From Zhengitettix transpicula (Eukaryota; Arthropoda; Insecta; Orthoptera; Tetrigidae): a stretch of 64,000 bases of DNA. The position numbers and the translations under genes were made by a program. Positions 46,742 through 57,966 of the stretch are shown one piece after another. The notes beneath the pieces were generated by a model, which saw nothing but the letters and a program-made list of their open reading frames with translations, had not been told where the DNA came from and ran no database searches. The stretch lies in the NCBI GenBank assembly GCA_037074705.1, contig CM073591.1:35382587-35446586 (forward strand). Reading direction: 5' to 3'. How positions within the stretch are numbered: position 1 is the stretch's first letter; every line of letters begins with the position of its first letter.

Positions 46742-47263
46742 TTTTTTTTTTAAGGGCAACTGGCTACATTAGGGTAATCCACGTTGGGCAACTCCCCTTT
46801 AATAGCATAGGAAGGGATTTGAAAGGGGGATGAAGAAGGTAGCCAAGTGTTAACTAGGGCCCCCGGGCTATATTTTAAGAATCCTACCCGGCATTCGCCT
46901 AAAGAAATGCAGGGAAAACCTTAGAAAAACCTGCATCGGGTAGGTCGGGCATTGGGTACTTGTCCCACGCCCTTCCGATAGCGGGAGAGGAGTTTGCTGT
47001 GGGGACGCAGCATTCCCTTCTCCGTGCCTCGACCAGTTTAGGAGGCAGCTGGCCGACTATTCCAATAGGAATAGCGGACAACTCTTACCGTATGCCCAAG
47101 GTCTCTCAGAACAGGCCGAGGTGCCTCGGCTTGTGGGAACCTTAGTTCAAAAACGAAGAGAAAAAGGCATCCCTAAAGGTAGCCCCTTCGTATCTCTCCT
47201 AAAAGGTTCTGCCTGCGAGAGAACATCCCTCGCAGGTTACCTGCGAGAGAATTCTCCCGCAGG
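46742..47263 (-). mobile_element. Family S retroposon, near full length
   Basis: T-run at 46743-46751, then AAGGGCAACTGGC, and complete to the 5' palindromes, which extend furthest here: CTCGCAGGTTACCTGCGAG followed by AGAATTCTCCCGCAGG. About 21 bases are lost at GGTCTCTCAG (47100-47109); the deletion edges share TCT. The 60-codon sense frame at 46899-47081 opens at TTG, without an ATG. Confidence 0.92.
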
Positions 47264-48772
47264 TCTGTGTCTGGTCCGATGCATTCATTTAAAATGAGTT
47301 ATCTAGTCATATACTTCGAAGAGTTTAAGTACCTACTATGAGTAATGAATGGAAATTTCAAGGCTTCATTTAGCGTATGTTTGTTCCTTATAATCGGCGG
47401 ACAGCACTAAAATTTGTTTTTTTCACCCATACGTACGCGGCTCTCAAGGAAGTGGTTGTGAAGGTTACGTATTTTTAACTTATCTGTGCAATATCTGCTT
47501 CTACTATATTCAGAGACAGACGGTAATATCCCATGAACGGAGTATGTAAAACCCTCGCAATAGATCAGATCCTTTCACTGGAATACTTTGCGGTAAACGA
47601 CCACGCGAATTACGCCGTGTTCTGCAAGGAAACTGCGTAATTGCCATTTTACAAACTTGCTAGACACTCTATCAATATGGAAATTGGTCCGCTTATTCTA
47701 ATATATCTGCTTCGTAAAACAGCTTATCCCGTATTTCACTCTTAACGTTTTTATTAATCTAGCTTGAGCAATATCCTTTTCAACTGCAACTCCGTAAGAC
47801 AAGCATCCGAAAGTCCTCGCTACCTTTCCAACGACTTCAACGTTCATATCCTTTGCCGTATTAGCAGTAATGAATTATTTCGTCCCGATTTGAGAGTGTC
47901 GTACGAGTTTCCCGACTTAATACTGATTATTCGTTTACCAGGCTGATTTAACCTCTTTTAGCTTAACGTCCAATTCTCATCAACGACCACTTAGTCGTTT
48001 GAGGTCTTTCCAATCCAGATTTCAGACTCGTTCTCTGTGTCTATCGACTTCTTTCACTTGTGAATATTTTTATTATTATTCAATATAATTTAAGATTCAT
48101 AGTTGACTTTTCTGAGTGTTATTTAAATGGAAAATAAACTCCACAAATAATATCATAATTTTTAATGGTATTTTTTATTTAAAAACTATTTTATGTGCCA
48201 TTGAACTACTTTTCATTTTACTCAGAAGTTAAATAAATGTAAATAAATATTTGAATTTATAATTTCACCTTGAATTTTATAATGATGCTTATTTTTTAGT
48301 CGTTTTGAAACTGGGTTGGAACCATGAAACTAGTAGCTTGTAAGGATTCTGATGAATTAATTAATAAAATGCAATTTTCACAGCTACACGTGCCATTTTG
48401 AAGGGTCTCTCCTACAAAATATCTACCTAATTTAATTTGTATTAGATTCATTTTTAATCAGTAGTAGGTGCGCTCGTATAATACATCAACATTGCTATAT
48501 TTTACAACTGCTTCTTAAACATTAAAAATACTCCTGTCTCTTCTATTTTTGAGTTCGTTAAAAGTTTTAGTTTTTTTATTTCATTTTATTTTATATTTTA
48601 TAATTTTATTATATTTTAATTTCTTCAACGTAATATTTAATACACGTTTTATACATATTTGTATATTTTTAATTTCTTCAACAAGAAAAATATTATAAGG
48701 CAGTTCAGCCATTATTTTTGTAAAAGTAGTTGAAGATTTGTGACCACAGATGAGCCATTGTTTTATGCTGTA
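47264..48772. other. Unassigned AT-rich stretch
   Basis: No gene or shared repeat was seen. Confidence 0.4.
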
Positions 48773-49635
48773 CTAGATAGAAAAATCGGCGTTGCCCGGG
48801 TGTTTATATATAGAAGCCCGAAAAGGAATGTAAGTTTACTTTAATCTATCAGTCAAGAAGTGATTTAACCGATACTACGCAGAGGGAATGGTAATTTCGA
48901 CAGTGACTTTAGAGAACACTGCCGATAACAAATATATATAAAAAATTACTCTCAGTACCTTAATATAATAAACAATCCATTTAGAGTAAAAACATTAATC
49001 CGGTATCATAAGAGTCGTAAATACTTCGTTCTGGAAGTGAAAAATAGTCCCGGTACCTTAAGAGCCACAAAAATACTCGCGCTAATCTTAAAATGTCAAA
49101 AATACTCCCTGTACCTGTAGCAAGACAAAAATGCACCACAAAATATAGTCGAAATTGCTCAACGTGTATAAGATTGAACGCGGAACTTTGTTTTCAACTT
49201 CTACCCGCACTCCTAGGGGTTGAAGTACAACTTATCCTGCAAGTTAAATGTCATAATTAAACTCAGCAACATCCTTAATCCCATGCATTCGACTCCAATC
49301 TCGGTTATTTTCGCGCTATTTTTATGTAACGCACCTCCACCCCTGCCCCTAAGGGTGTTCCCCTCTAGTAAAGGTAGGGGTTGGGGAAAACTCGTAAAAG
49401 ATCATTGACCCCGTAAAATATCGGTCGTTTTTTCTTGTTTGAAAATTTCCACTTCCGTCCACTTCTTACCCACAAAGTGTTTGTTTCCGGTTAGCTAGAA
49501 ACACGCGTACGAAATTTGGTCAAATTTGCTCCAAAAGTGTAGATTTGTATGCGGAACATACAGATGCATTTATACCATACTAGTCCCATACTAGTTTGAT
49601 TCCTCGTCTTTAAATGAAGTTATATATATAAGGGA
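48773..49635 (-). mobile_element. Non-autonomous Helitron, family H2, minus strand
   Basis: On the minus strand the 3' end reads CCCGGGCAACGCCG then TATCTAG followed by T (plus-strand CTAG at 48773-48776). The block GAGCAAATTTGACCAAATTT with GGAAACAAACAC (near 49480-49540) matches the 5' part of 16675-17409. The 5' TC is placed at about 49635 on weak grounds. CCCCTAAGGG and ACCCCTGCCCC blocks correspond to the hairpin repeats of the other H2 copy. No coding sequence. Confidence 0.65.
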
Positions 49636-50268
49636 ACACTCATTCGCTGTATTTTATCGTATGTGAACGATTTCGTGAACAAGCATTCTCCTTGGTGTTG
49701 ATTTAAACGGAGTAAATTTTTATATTCGCCATCAATGTCCATTTGTTAGGATTTAAGATACGCTAAATGATTGCATGGGTCGTTAATTGCAAATGTAATC
49801 ATCACACTTAACACATTTTACTGAAATCGGTCAATTAATTACTCTGGATTTGTATTTCGACTCAGAACGCTGTTTCTACAAAATGAGTGAAAGGTACTTT
49901 TAATGTAATGAGACACGTCTGAAGGCTCAAGTTACGAGACATGGAATATAAATTTTAAATTTTTCGTAGTTGTTATAAATCTATTTCAGATTCACGCCTT
50001 GTTTCAGCCAGCACATTTTATTTTCTCGGGCTTTATATTGGAATAGAAATTTAAAAATGGTTTTTCAAAAACTTGAAATATTTTGTGTATTAGATAACAT
50101 GTTCATTAAAATAAATTCTTACAGTAAATCTGCGCTTCCATCAGAGTAAACTTATTAAGAGTCAAGATGCAGATTATTTCGAATGATTCAAGAAACTGGA
50201 GCTGTATGTTTAAAAGGAGGGAATATCGACGAAAATTAAAATTTATTTCTCTTTTGTGATGGTCGCAG
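49636..50268. other. AT-rich spacer
   Basis: Nothing recognised. It ends in a polypyrimidine-rich run (TTTATTTCTCTTTTGTG) ahead of the candidate exon. Confidence 0.4.
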
Positions 50269-50440
50269 GTATTGGCGTTGCTGTGTAGGTTCGTTCTGCG
50301 CTCTGGAGACGAGCCTAGCGTACCGAGGCGAGATGCTCGACTGCTTGTGGTTTCCGACGACAGAAACAAAGACTATTAGAGGAGAGGCAAAACCCCGAAA
50401 CCTCTGGGACCTTTTACTGGCTGCACACGATCCTTCAAAT
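50269..50440 (+). CDS. Candidate coding exon, 57 codons, unknown protein
   Basis: Acceptor GATGGTCGCAG after a pyrimidine-rich run, and donor CCTTCAAAT followed by GTAAGG. One base plus 57 codons are open and end on a codon boundary. The peptide includes ALETSLAYRGEMLDCLWF and KPRNLWDLLLAAHDPSN. The composition is GC-richer than both flanks. The same frame stays open past the donor, and the opposite strand is open as well. Family not recognised. The splice pair and composition are what support it. Confidence 0.35.
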
Positions 50441-50693
50441 GTAAGGAGAAGGAAGCAGCAGGACAAATCACTGATGGCAATAGTGTTGTTTTGAAGTATC
50501 TTTACGGTTCTGTGGAAACATTTAATGGAGAATGTTTATTCCAACGTCTATGCGACAAACCATTTGTTTCTATGAAATGCGCATCGTATTGATTTACTCT
50601 TCTGCTACATTAATTTATTATATATATTATATATCAACATAAATTTCGGCCTCGGAAGTCTACAGTGAATGATCTTACCATAAAAAAAATATT

Positions 50694-50800
50694 TAAACTT
50701 GAAACTGATGAGGTCGCAAATTAAGCGATGAAACGTTTTTAGTTTAATAAATTATATTTTCTGACTTAAAATTGCCTGATGTATATTTATTTAATTTATT
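50694..50800 (+). repeat. Retroposon tail with hammerhead-like core
   Basis: CTGATGA (50705-50711) is followed by GTCGC (50713-50717) and GCGAT (50725-50729), which can pair across a seven-base loop, then GAAAC (50730-50734). It is the best match to the order CUGAUGA, stem II, GAAA in this window, although one G is left unpaired and stem III is not evident. The sequence to 50800 matches the arms at 35361-35624. Confidence 0.5.
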
Positions 50801-51130
50801 ATCATTGATAGGGCACTTATTCTAAAACACGGATTCATTCTTTATTTCTGAAGAAGGATAAGTAGTTCTCATTTTCAAGATTTTAATGAATTAATGTACT
50901 ACAAAATAATTAATTAAAATATAGTAAAACAATTAATACAAATACTTCAATATCAGAAATAAGCGAAGTATTAAACACGATAATTATAAAAAAGAAATTA
51001 CAGTTTTGAAATTTATTTTCAAAACTATTAAAATATCTCTAGGTATTATTTATTTGTTTCCAACAGGCGTTTATGGACGTCTAATGAGTAATTTTTTTGA
51101 TTGAAAAATCCCTCTCGTACGTATATATAT

Positions 51131-52225
51131 TGTAATAACCAGTAAAGAAGGACATGTTTTCTGTTCATATTTTTATCAGAGTTGTTTACAAACTGAGACT
51201 GGGGATCCTTGAGTGGCGCGTACATACAAAAGATAATGATAAAATTATGGGTAAGTGGACTTTTAGAGAAGGGAAGGACAGATAATAAGAGCAATTTTGT
51301 GGCTCTTAGAGCTAAATTGTGTGACCGACGGAACCCTGAAAGGCATCATAACAGATGGACGAGGTAATTATACTAAAAGGAGATGCTTATTGTAATTGAT
51401 TAAGTGGCTCTCGGAGCGGGAGAAAGCTAACAGATGGTGTTTGTTTTGGCGAACATGTAAGTTCAAAACAACTGTGAAAACAAGGGAATATCCGGGAGCC
51501 GCGATATAAATAAGAGGGCAGTTTGACAATAAAGAGCTTCATTATCATTTCGTGTTGGAGAGGAGACGGACGTGTCAGCTGTGAGAGATCGCTGGTGCAG
51601 GTCCGCAGGGCGGATGCAGGGCCGAGAGTAATCAGCTGGACATCAGTCGTCAACAGTTGGGAGTTTCATCGTGGAGGTCTGTCTGAAAGCAGCGTTGTTT
51701 GAATTCGTCGAGAGGGTAACGTTGTCAAGAGTGTGAGTGCAGCCTGGGGACTTTTAAGCCTGTATGAAGTGAATGTGAGGACCAAAGAGCGTGTAAGTTT
51801 AATTTTCTGAATTAATAATTGTAAATTGATAATAAAGGGTAAAAAGTGTCATATTTCGTTAATTTCGTTTGATTCGTTTATTTCGTTTCATTTGTTTCAA
51901 TCGTTTCAATCAATCATTTCGTTTTTCATTTATTGTAACTGTATTTGTTTAATTACATTTTGTACCGTTTCCTTAATACCCAGTAAAGACCTTGAGGGTA
52001 CCGAGTCCAATTATTTTAAAATGTATTGTAGGTAAATAAAATTGTTTTGATTTATAAAATTTCATCAGTTTTGTGTAATTGAAAGTTGTGTTTCAATAAA
52101 TGATAATTGTTTGTTTGAATTGGTAGTTTTATTTCAAATTTATTAGTGGTTATTACATAAATTGGCTACCACAACGTTGGGAAAATTTAATTAATCAGAA
52201 ATTTATTAGTATTTTATTTATTACA
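51131..52225 (+). mobile_element. Solo LTR, family L copy 3
   Basis: Starts TGTAATAACCAG, ends TTTATTACA, and has ATAT on both sides (51127-51130 and 52226-52229). It shares GTAAGT (51793-51798), CATATTTCGTT, ACCCAGTAAAGACC (from 51979) and TGGCTACCACAACGTTGGG with other copies. It is the longest copy. It carries imperfect TTCGTTT-rich short repeats at 51855-51940. Its 5' quarter is diverged, so the left edge rests mainly on TG and the target duplication. Confidence 0.72.
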
Positions 52226-52229
52226 ATAT

Positions 52230-53975
52230 ATATATATATAGAGCGAATTTTAGACCACGGTAGACAATGTCAGTCTGGGAACGTCTGCGTAAATACAGTG
52301 GTTGCTTTGCTGTGGGTCAGTTGTATAACAGGACCTCCAGGTAGTGGTGCCAGCTTTGCCTTGTTGATGTGTTTTAACCTCTGGATCCAGAAATCAACGT
52401 TCAGAAATATTGTTAAAACTCCTTCCGTTCCAAGAGAAATAATTTAAACTCTCAATTCGCAAGTTTCAATCCGTCTGTAGCTCTACTGCAAACCTCCAAC
52501 TCCGAAACACTGTCGTAACTATAACTCCTCTATCTCTGTAATTATACTTATTACCAATTCGGCAACTGACATATATTGCCTCAATGCCAAATCGGCAGAC
52601 ATTACGAAAAAAATTTCAGTTAATTTTTGGACAAATAAATTTTCGAATGCATATTATTACATGATAATATTTCAGCATTTACGAAAAACGCACTCATCGC
52701 TTGAATAAAAAAATTAATTTGTGTGCTGCTTAACACTTTTACAATTCTCCAACAATCATTTTTAAAATAGTGTTCTAAATAGAATTAAAATTTCTCGGGA
52801 AAATCGTTTACACTAAATCACTGTAGCTGAATATTTTCTGCTTTTCTTTAAGTTTTAAAAACTCTAGTATGAAGAGAATAAAACAAAACAGAACAATAAG
52901 GAAAGGAAGATGTTTGGTGACCCGTGATAAATAAATTAAGAGAATGGAATTGCGGACATGTACATTCTATGAATCATATAAAAAAAATCTAATCGCACAA
53001 AGGAGTCATTTCTATACATTCGTTTACGATAAAATCTGTACAATTAATCCTACCTTCTGACTACCCCATTTATATGGCACCTGCGCAAGTAACCGCTTCT
53101 CTTTATTTTTGTCACATGCCTGAGATCAATCTTTGAAAGCTGCTTCCTCCATCCTCGTACGTTAGACTCATGCTGATAAATTCACGCCGGTATATTTAAA
53201 GGAAAATGGGATTCGGATGCAATACTTAATCCACCATCGTCAAAGTCTCATTTCGCGGTGAAACGTCGGCATTCGAGCGGGGAATTATTTAAAGTCCATA
53301 TGAAAGTGAGAATTGCACCATCTTTATATTTAACAGTCTCTCATTTTAAGGTTGTTGAATATTTCAAAATAATATGATCTAGAGAATGAGTTGCATAGAT
53401 AGAAAAAGATTTACGTTTAATGTACCCATGAATATTAATTTGCAGGAAGCTTTGTTCGTTATTACAGCCGATTGCGATTACTTCAGCTAAGGTATTAACA
53501 GCAAATATTCTCTTTCGTTCCCCCGTCTTTATCTTTTTAAAAAAGTAAACTTTTCATGAACTTTTAATAAATGTTTCACCCTTGAATATCTGCAGACAAC
53601 AGCATGTGCACAAACAATGCGACAACTGAGAATGGATTGTCCTATGGATTCCCACGTGCATATTTCAACTTGGAAGCAGAGGTTATCAATTTGTTGAGTA
53701 AAAACAGCAAGTGTTACTTTGACCTCTCGAGGTCTGTACTCAACCATCTACCTATTTGTCCTCGTATATATGTTGCAACCTTTAATATTTCTTCTCAGTG
53801 ATCTGTTTCATAGTAGAATGTGCCGTGTGTTCTGTATTCTCCTCGAAGTAGTCCTTCGATTGTCCGACGAGAAATATTTTACGGATTCCAAAATGTTCTC
53901 ATAAACACGCAAAGGACAAGATAGAATCAATTTTACCAATCATTCGATTATTCTTTGATCTTTTTAATTATATAT
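52230..53975. other. Unassigned stretch
   Basis: AT-rich. GTGAAACGTCGG near 53251-53262 resembles other retroposon-tail motifs. No gene recognised. Confidence 0.35.
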
Positions 53976-54877
53976 TGTAATAAAAATCAATTAATAATAT
54001 AATTGTTCATGTTGTGGTAGCTATTTAATGTAATAATTAAATATGATGGGTTAATATAAATGAAAAGCTTATGAACAATTAACAAACAAAAATATTTATT
54101 TTTGTTTTGTGGCTTTCAAAGAAATAAAAGATAATTACAAACAAAATTTGAGATCGGTTCTCTCAGGGCCTTTACTGGGTTTGATAATGAACACAAAAAA
54201 AAATATTTAAAATCTTATTAACAAAACAGTTTACAATTTACCTAAACAATATATCGATAGAATGAAAGAAATTAAAAGTAAAGAAATTAACTTTGATTGA
54301 CAATTAAAAGGGAACGAAATCTCTGACTTTACCCTTTAGCTAATGTTCACAGTTATTATAATTAAAATTTGGTTACTCACACATTGTCCGCCTGGTACCA
54401 GCATTCTTTGTTTCCCCTACACAACAAGATAAATGCAAATCGTTATTTACACGGATTCTAGTTCTCACAGAATTTACACGCTCACCGGCGAATTTCCCGA
54501 GCCTCAGATGAACCTCTCCTTGGTCAGCTATCGGATGTCGTCTTCCCCTCAGTGTAAAATTGTTGGAATTTGCCTTATTACTGGAACTGATGATTTGCAG
54601 ATTCTTTGTAGACTTATACTGTTATTTTTATTGGTTTGAAATAGACTGCAATGTATCTCGGTGAAAAATTTGTTATAATGTGCCTCCTTTCCTGGCTGGC
54701 TGTAGACGTAAACTGCCCCAGACTTTCGCGCGCGCAAACGCCATTTCGAATTTTCGACAAAGCAGCCGAGCTCGCTTCTCCATTGTTGCTTTGTTCGATC
54801 AGACCGCTATAATGGATTTATCAAACAATTAAAATTTTATGTCCAAACAATTACTGGCCTAATTAACTATTGCTACA
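53976..54877 (-). mobile_element. Solo LTR, family L copy 4
   Basis: The plus strand starts TGTAATAAAAATC and ends ATTGCTACA, flanked by ATAT (53972-53975 and 54878-54881). It contains, in reverse, GGGCCTTTACTGGGTTTGAT, GGAACGAAATCTCTGAC, ACTCAC (54375-54380) and GGTACCAGCATTC. No internal region or ORF of an LTR retrotransposon is adjacent. Confidence 0.8.
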
Positions 54878-54991
54878 ATATAAAAGAATTATTTTTTTAA
54901 TATCCTGTAATTCTTTCATCCCTGATTTATAAGTTGAATATTAAACAATTATACTAACTTTATCACAAGTATTTATTATACATTTAAGAAT

Positions 54992-55262
54992 TCAAGGAGC
55001 TTTCGGCTAAAGCCTTTACCGTATTCTTGATTAAAATTAACTTTTCTGAAGTAGAAAATTAAAATAAACAATATATATTAAAATTATTAAATCTAATACA
55101 GAACAATATTTTATCTGACAAATATGATAATATGACTTATATTTAAATAAATGTGAAAAACAGCAGCTTATTAGCCATAAATGATTTATTATCAAATTTA
55201 AAACATTATATTTGACGAACTCTCAATTTAATCCCTAATTGGGACCTCTTCAGGTGCACAAT
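54992..55262. repeat. Two degenerate retroposon-tail motifs
   Basis: CTTTCGGCTAAAGCC at 55000-55014 is the complement of a GGCT/AGCC hairpin followed by GAAAG. CCTCTTCAGG at 55245-55254 is the complement of CCTGAAGAGG, followed on that strand by a TCCC/GGGA hairpin. Both follow the CTGA, hairpin, GAAA layout in degraded form. Confidence 0.4.
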
Positions 55263-57285
55263 TTCAATTAAATTCAGTTAAAATAAATATTTCGTGTGAT
55301 TTACATTTAATTTAATTCAAGATTAAAATTCACGTGGTAACCTTTAAAACTATCTTGTTATACACACTTACATGTTGCTATAATTTTATTCCATAGATAA
55401 TTATGACCAAATAAGTCGTAATTCCTGATATCTGACAGATTCGAGGCTCATTCGGAAATGCAGAATGAGTTTGTAACGGCCATTCTTGTTATGTAGGAGC
55501 ATCATCCAAAATTGAACAGATGAATCCATGTTAATGACGTCATTCAATTATTTTCTCTTATACATCCAAAACTGAAACATTTCCACTAAATTGGCAAATT
55601 TAATTTATTTTGCGGATACGTTTCTAAGTGGCCTCGAATCCGTGTCAGATGTTCGTTGTACCGGCTTTTGTGGGAAGGATGGATGATGTGGGGGCGAGGT
55701 GTCACTGACCTCATTGGTACATCTGTCCACCCTCTGTTCTGATGATTCAGCACAGTAGCAATGTTCTGATGGCAACAGCGGCCAGAGGCGACAGCTGCTT
55801 TTCCGAGTGAATAGGGATAAGCATAAATACTGTCTCACCCTCGTTCTACCAGTTTAAGGGGGTTGTTTTCCGTCGTTAACGTCGCAGGAACTACAATTCT
55901 ACGGACTTCACGAGTCATTCATCCGGGAGAATCACGATTCACTCGACACAATTGGAAAGTGTATTTATGCATGGCTTGTTGTGTTCCTAACGTCCCCTAT
56001 TGTCGGTGCGTACATTAAATAACGTTATTAAGGATAACGGAATATAATTAAATGGGTTTAATTTAAAACTTCAAGGAATACTTTTTTAAAAAAATTATGA
56101 ATGGGCTTAACAGGTTTTTGTTCGAAAATGTCCAAGCTCCACAAGAAATACTTTATTTAAACACCATATTAAATATTAGATTTGAAGTGATTTATTTGAA
56201 TTTGTATTCAATCAACCACACAACAAATTTTCGTTGTTTTCCAAGACACGTTTCTGTAGTTACTTAAATTTAAACTTTTATTACGGTCAAACAACAATTT
56301 TTTAAACACCAATTGAGAGGATAAAATAAAAAGTAAAATTAATATTTTTTGTGCATTAAAAATTCAAAAGTCGTACGTACTTTACTCACTATAACACCCA
56401 ATTATTTTTTGAGCTATCATATTAGAGTTAGAATGATTATTTGTCAAAAATTCTAATACAATTGAATTTGCAAATATTCTGAAAATATTATTTTCAAAAT
56501 TATACACAAATATAATTACAATTCAGTGTAACTGTTGTAATAAATAAAAACAAACTACTACGGGTTGCGGCGTATAAAATATATAATTTTTTAAAAACAA
56601 CAGGAATATAATTTCGTAAATTAGTGAAATTATTATTATTATTTTAGCATTTTTATACTTTTATCATTGTTGTTGTTGGTACTGACTACTGAGTATTACA
56701 TTAAAATGATATATGACTAAAAAACAAATGAAAATCCTGAAATGGGTACGCAACGTGTCTTCTTATGTATCCGTGGAACTTATGTTGCCGTCCTCGGGTG
56801 GATATAGGTGAAGGTTGATTCGTTGTCATCGGCTGACGTCCTGGCGATGTCCTACTGCTACTGTTAAGTCAGCAGACTTGAATATTGTTGCTGCATGCAC
56901 CCCATCCTCTCCCAAGATTAGTCAACTGCAATCTCGCAGCTATTCACGCGCACATCAATCACTCCAGATTAACAGACACTCAGAACTGCCTCGAAAACCT
57001 CTGTTGAAATACGGACTTTATTGTGGCGCAAAGTGTATATATCTGCTGCTTCGACCACCTCATTGAAAAACAGAAATAGATTGCGAACCTGGAAATCTTG
57101 GTTTTCAGTACGCACGTGTAGAAACAATAACAGGTGGACCATATCCAAGATCGACTACTCCGGGAACAATTAATCATTGCACACTGACCGCTCTTCACCG
57201 AAATTGTGTGAATTTTCTCTTCAGTTCTACTTGCTAAGGATATTTATTCATTACACAGCCAATCAAAATATTTGTAATCAGAGAT
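55263..57285. other. Unassigned stretch with GC-richer patches
   Basis: 55600-56020 and 56750-57200 are richer in G and C. A minus-strand frame of 77 codons (55605-55838) and a plus-strand frame of 83 codons (56815-57066) have no recognised motif or good splice pair. CCCTATTGTCG (55994-56004) is shared with 14660-14670. Confidence 0.3.
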
Positions 57286-57841
57286 TTTTTTGGGGGGCGT
57301 AGACAGGCTATGTATAGGGTAATCCACATAGTGGCAACTCCCCTCTTATAGCATAGGAAAGGGATTTGAAAGGGGGGATGCGGAAGGGTGGAGGAAGGTA
57401 GCCAAGGGTAACTAGGGCCCCCGGGCTATGGTTTAAGGATCCTACCCGGCATTCGCTTTAAAGAAATGCAGGACAAACCCTAGAAAAACCTGTATCAGGT
57501 AGGTCGGGCATTGGGTACTTGTCCCACGCCCTTCCGATAGCGGGAGAGGAGTTTGCTGTGGGAACGCAGCATTTCCTTCTCCGTGCCTCGACCAGTTTAG
57601 GAGGCAGCTGGCCGACTATTCCAATGGGAATAGCGAACAACTCTTACCGTATGCCCATGGTCTGTGACCCCGGAACATACACCTCTCAGAACTGGCCGTG
57701 GTGCCTCGGCTTGTGGGAACCTTAGTTCAAAATCGGAGAGGAAAAGGCATCCCCAAAGGTAGCCCCTTCGTATCTCTCCTACAAGATTCTGCCTGCGAGA
57801 GAACATCCCTCGCAGGTATTACCTGCGAGAGAATAGCCCAG
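57286..57841 (-). mobile_element. Family S retroposon, near full length
   Basis: 3' end of the AGACAGGCTATGTATAGGG subfamily, 5' end at the CTCGCAGG palindromes (57802-57830). All main hairpins are present; GCCGAGG/CCTCGGC has one mismatch (GCCGTGG). A 60-codon sense frame (57458-57640) again lacks an ATG. Confidence 0.92.
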
Positions 57842-57966
57842 ATTTTTTTTTTGGGTGTAGACAGGCTATATATAGGGTAATCCACATAGTGGAAACTCCC
57901 CTCTTATAGCATAGGAAAGGGATTTGAAACGGGGGATGCGGTAAGGTGTAGGAAGGTAGCGAAGGA
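57842..57966 (-). mobile_element. Family S retroposon, 3' fragment in tandem
   Basis: T-run 57843-57852, then GGGTGTAGACAGGC and about 110 bases of the 3' end, stopping near GGAAGGTAGC (57960). Its A-tail abuts the 5' end of the preceding full copy, and it is the same subfamily. Confidence 0.88.

Noticed and set aside
46899..47081. A 60-codon sense frame shared by several family S copies, possible small protein
   Set aside because: It opens at TTG after a stop, has no ATG, and is broken in the copies at 20411, 34557 and 39554. Shared openness is expected from the high similarity of young copies.
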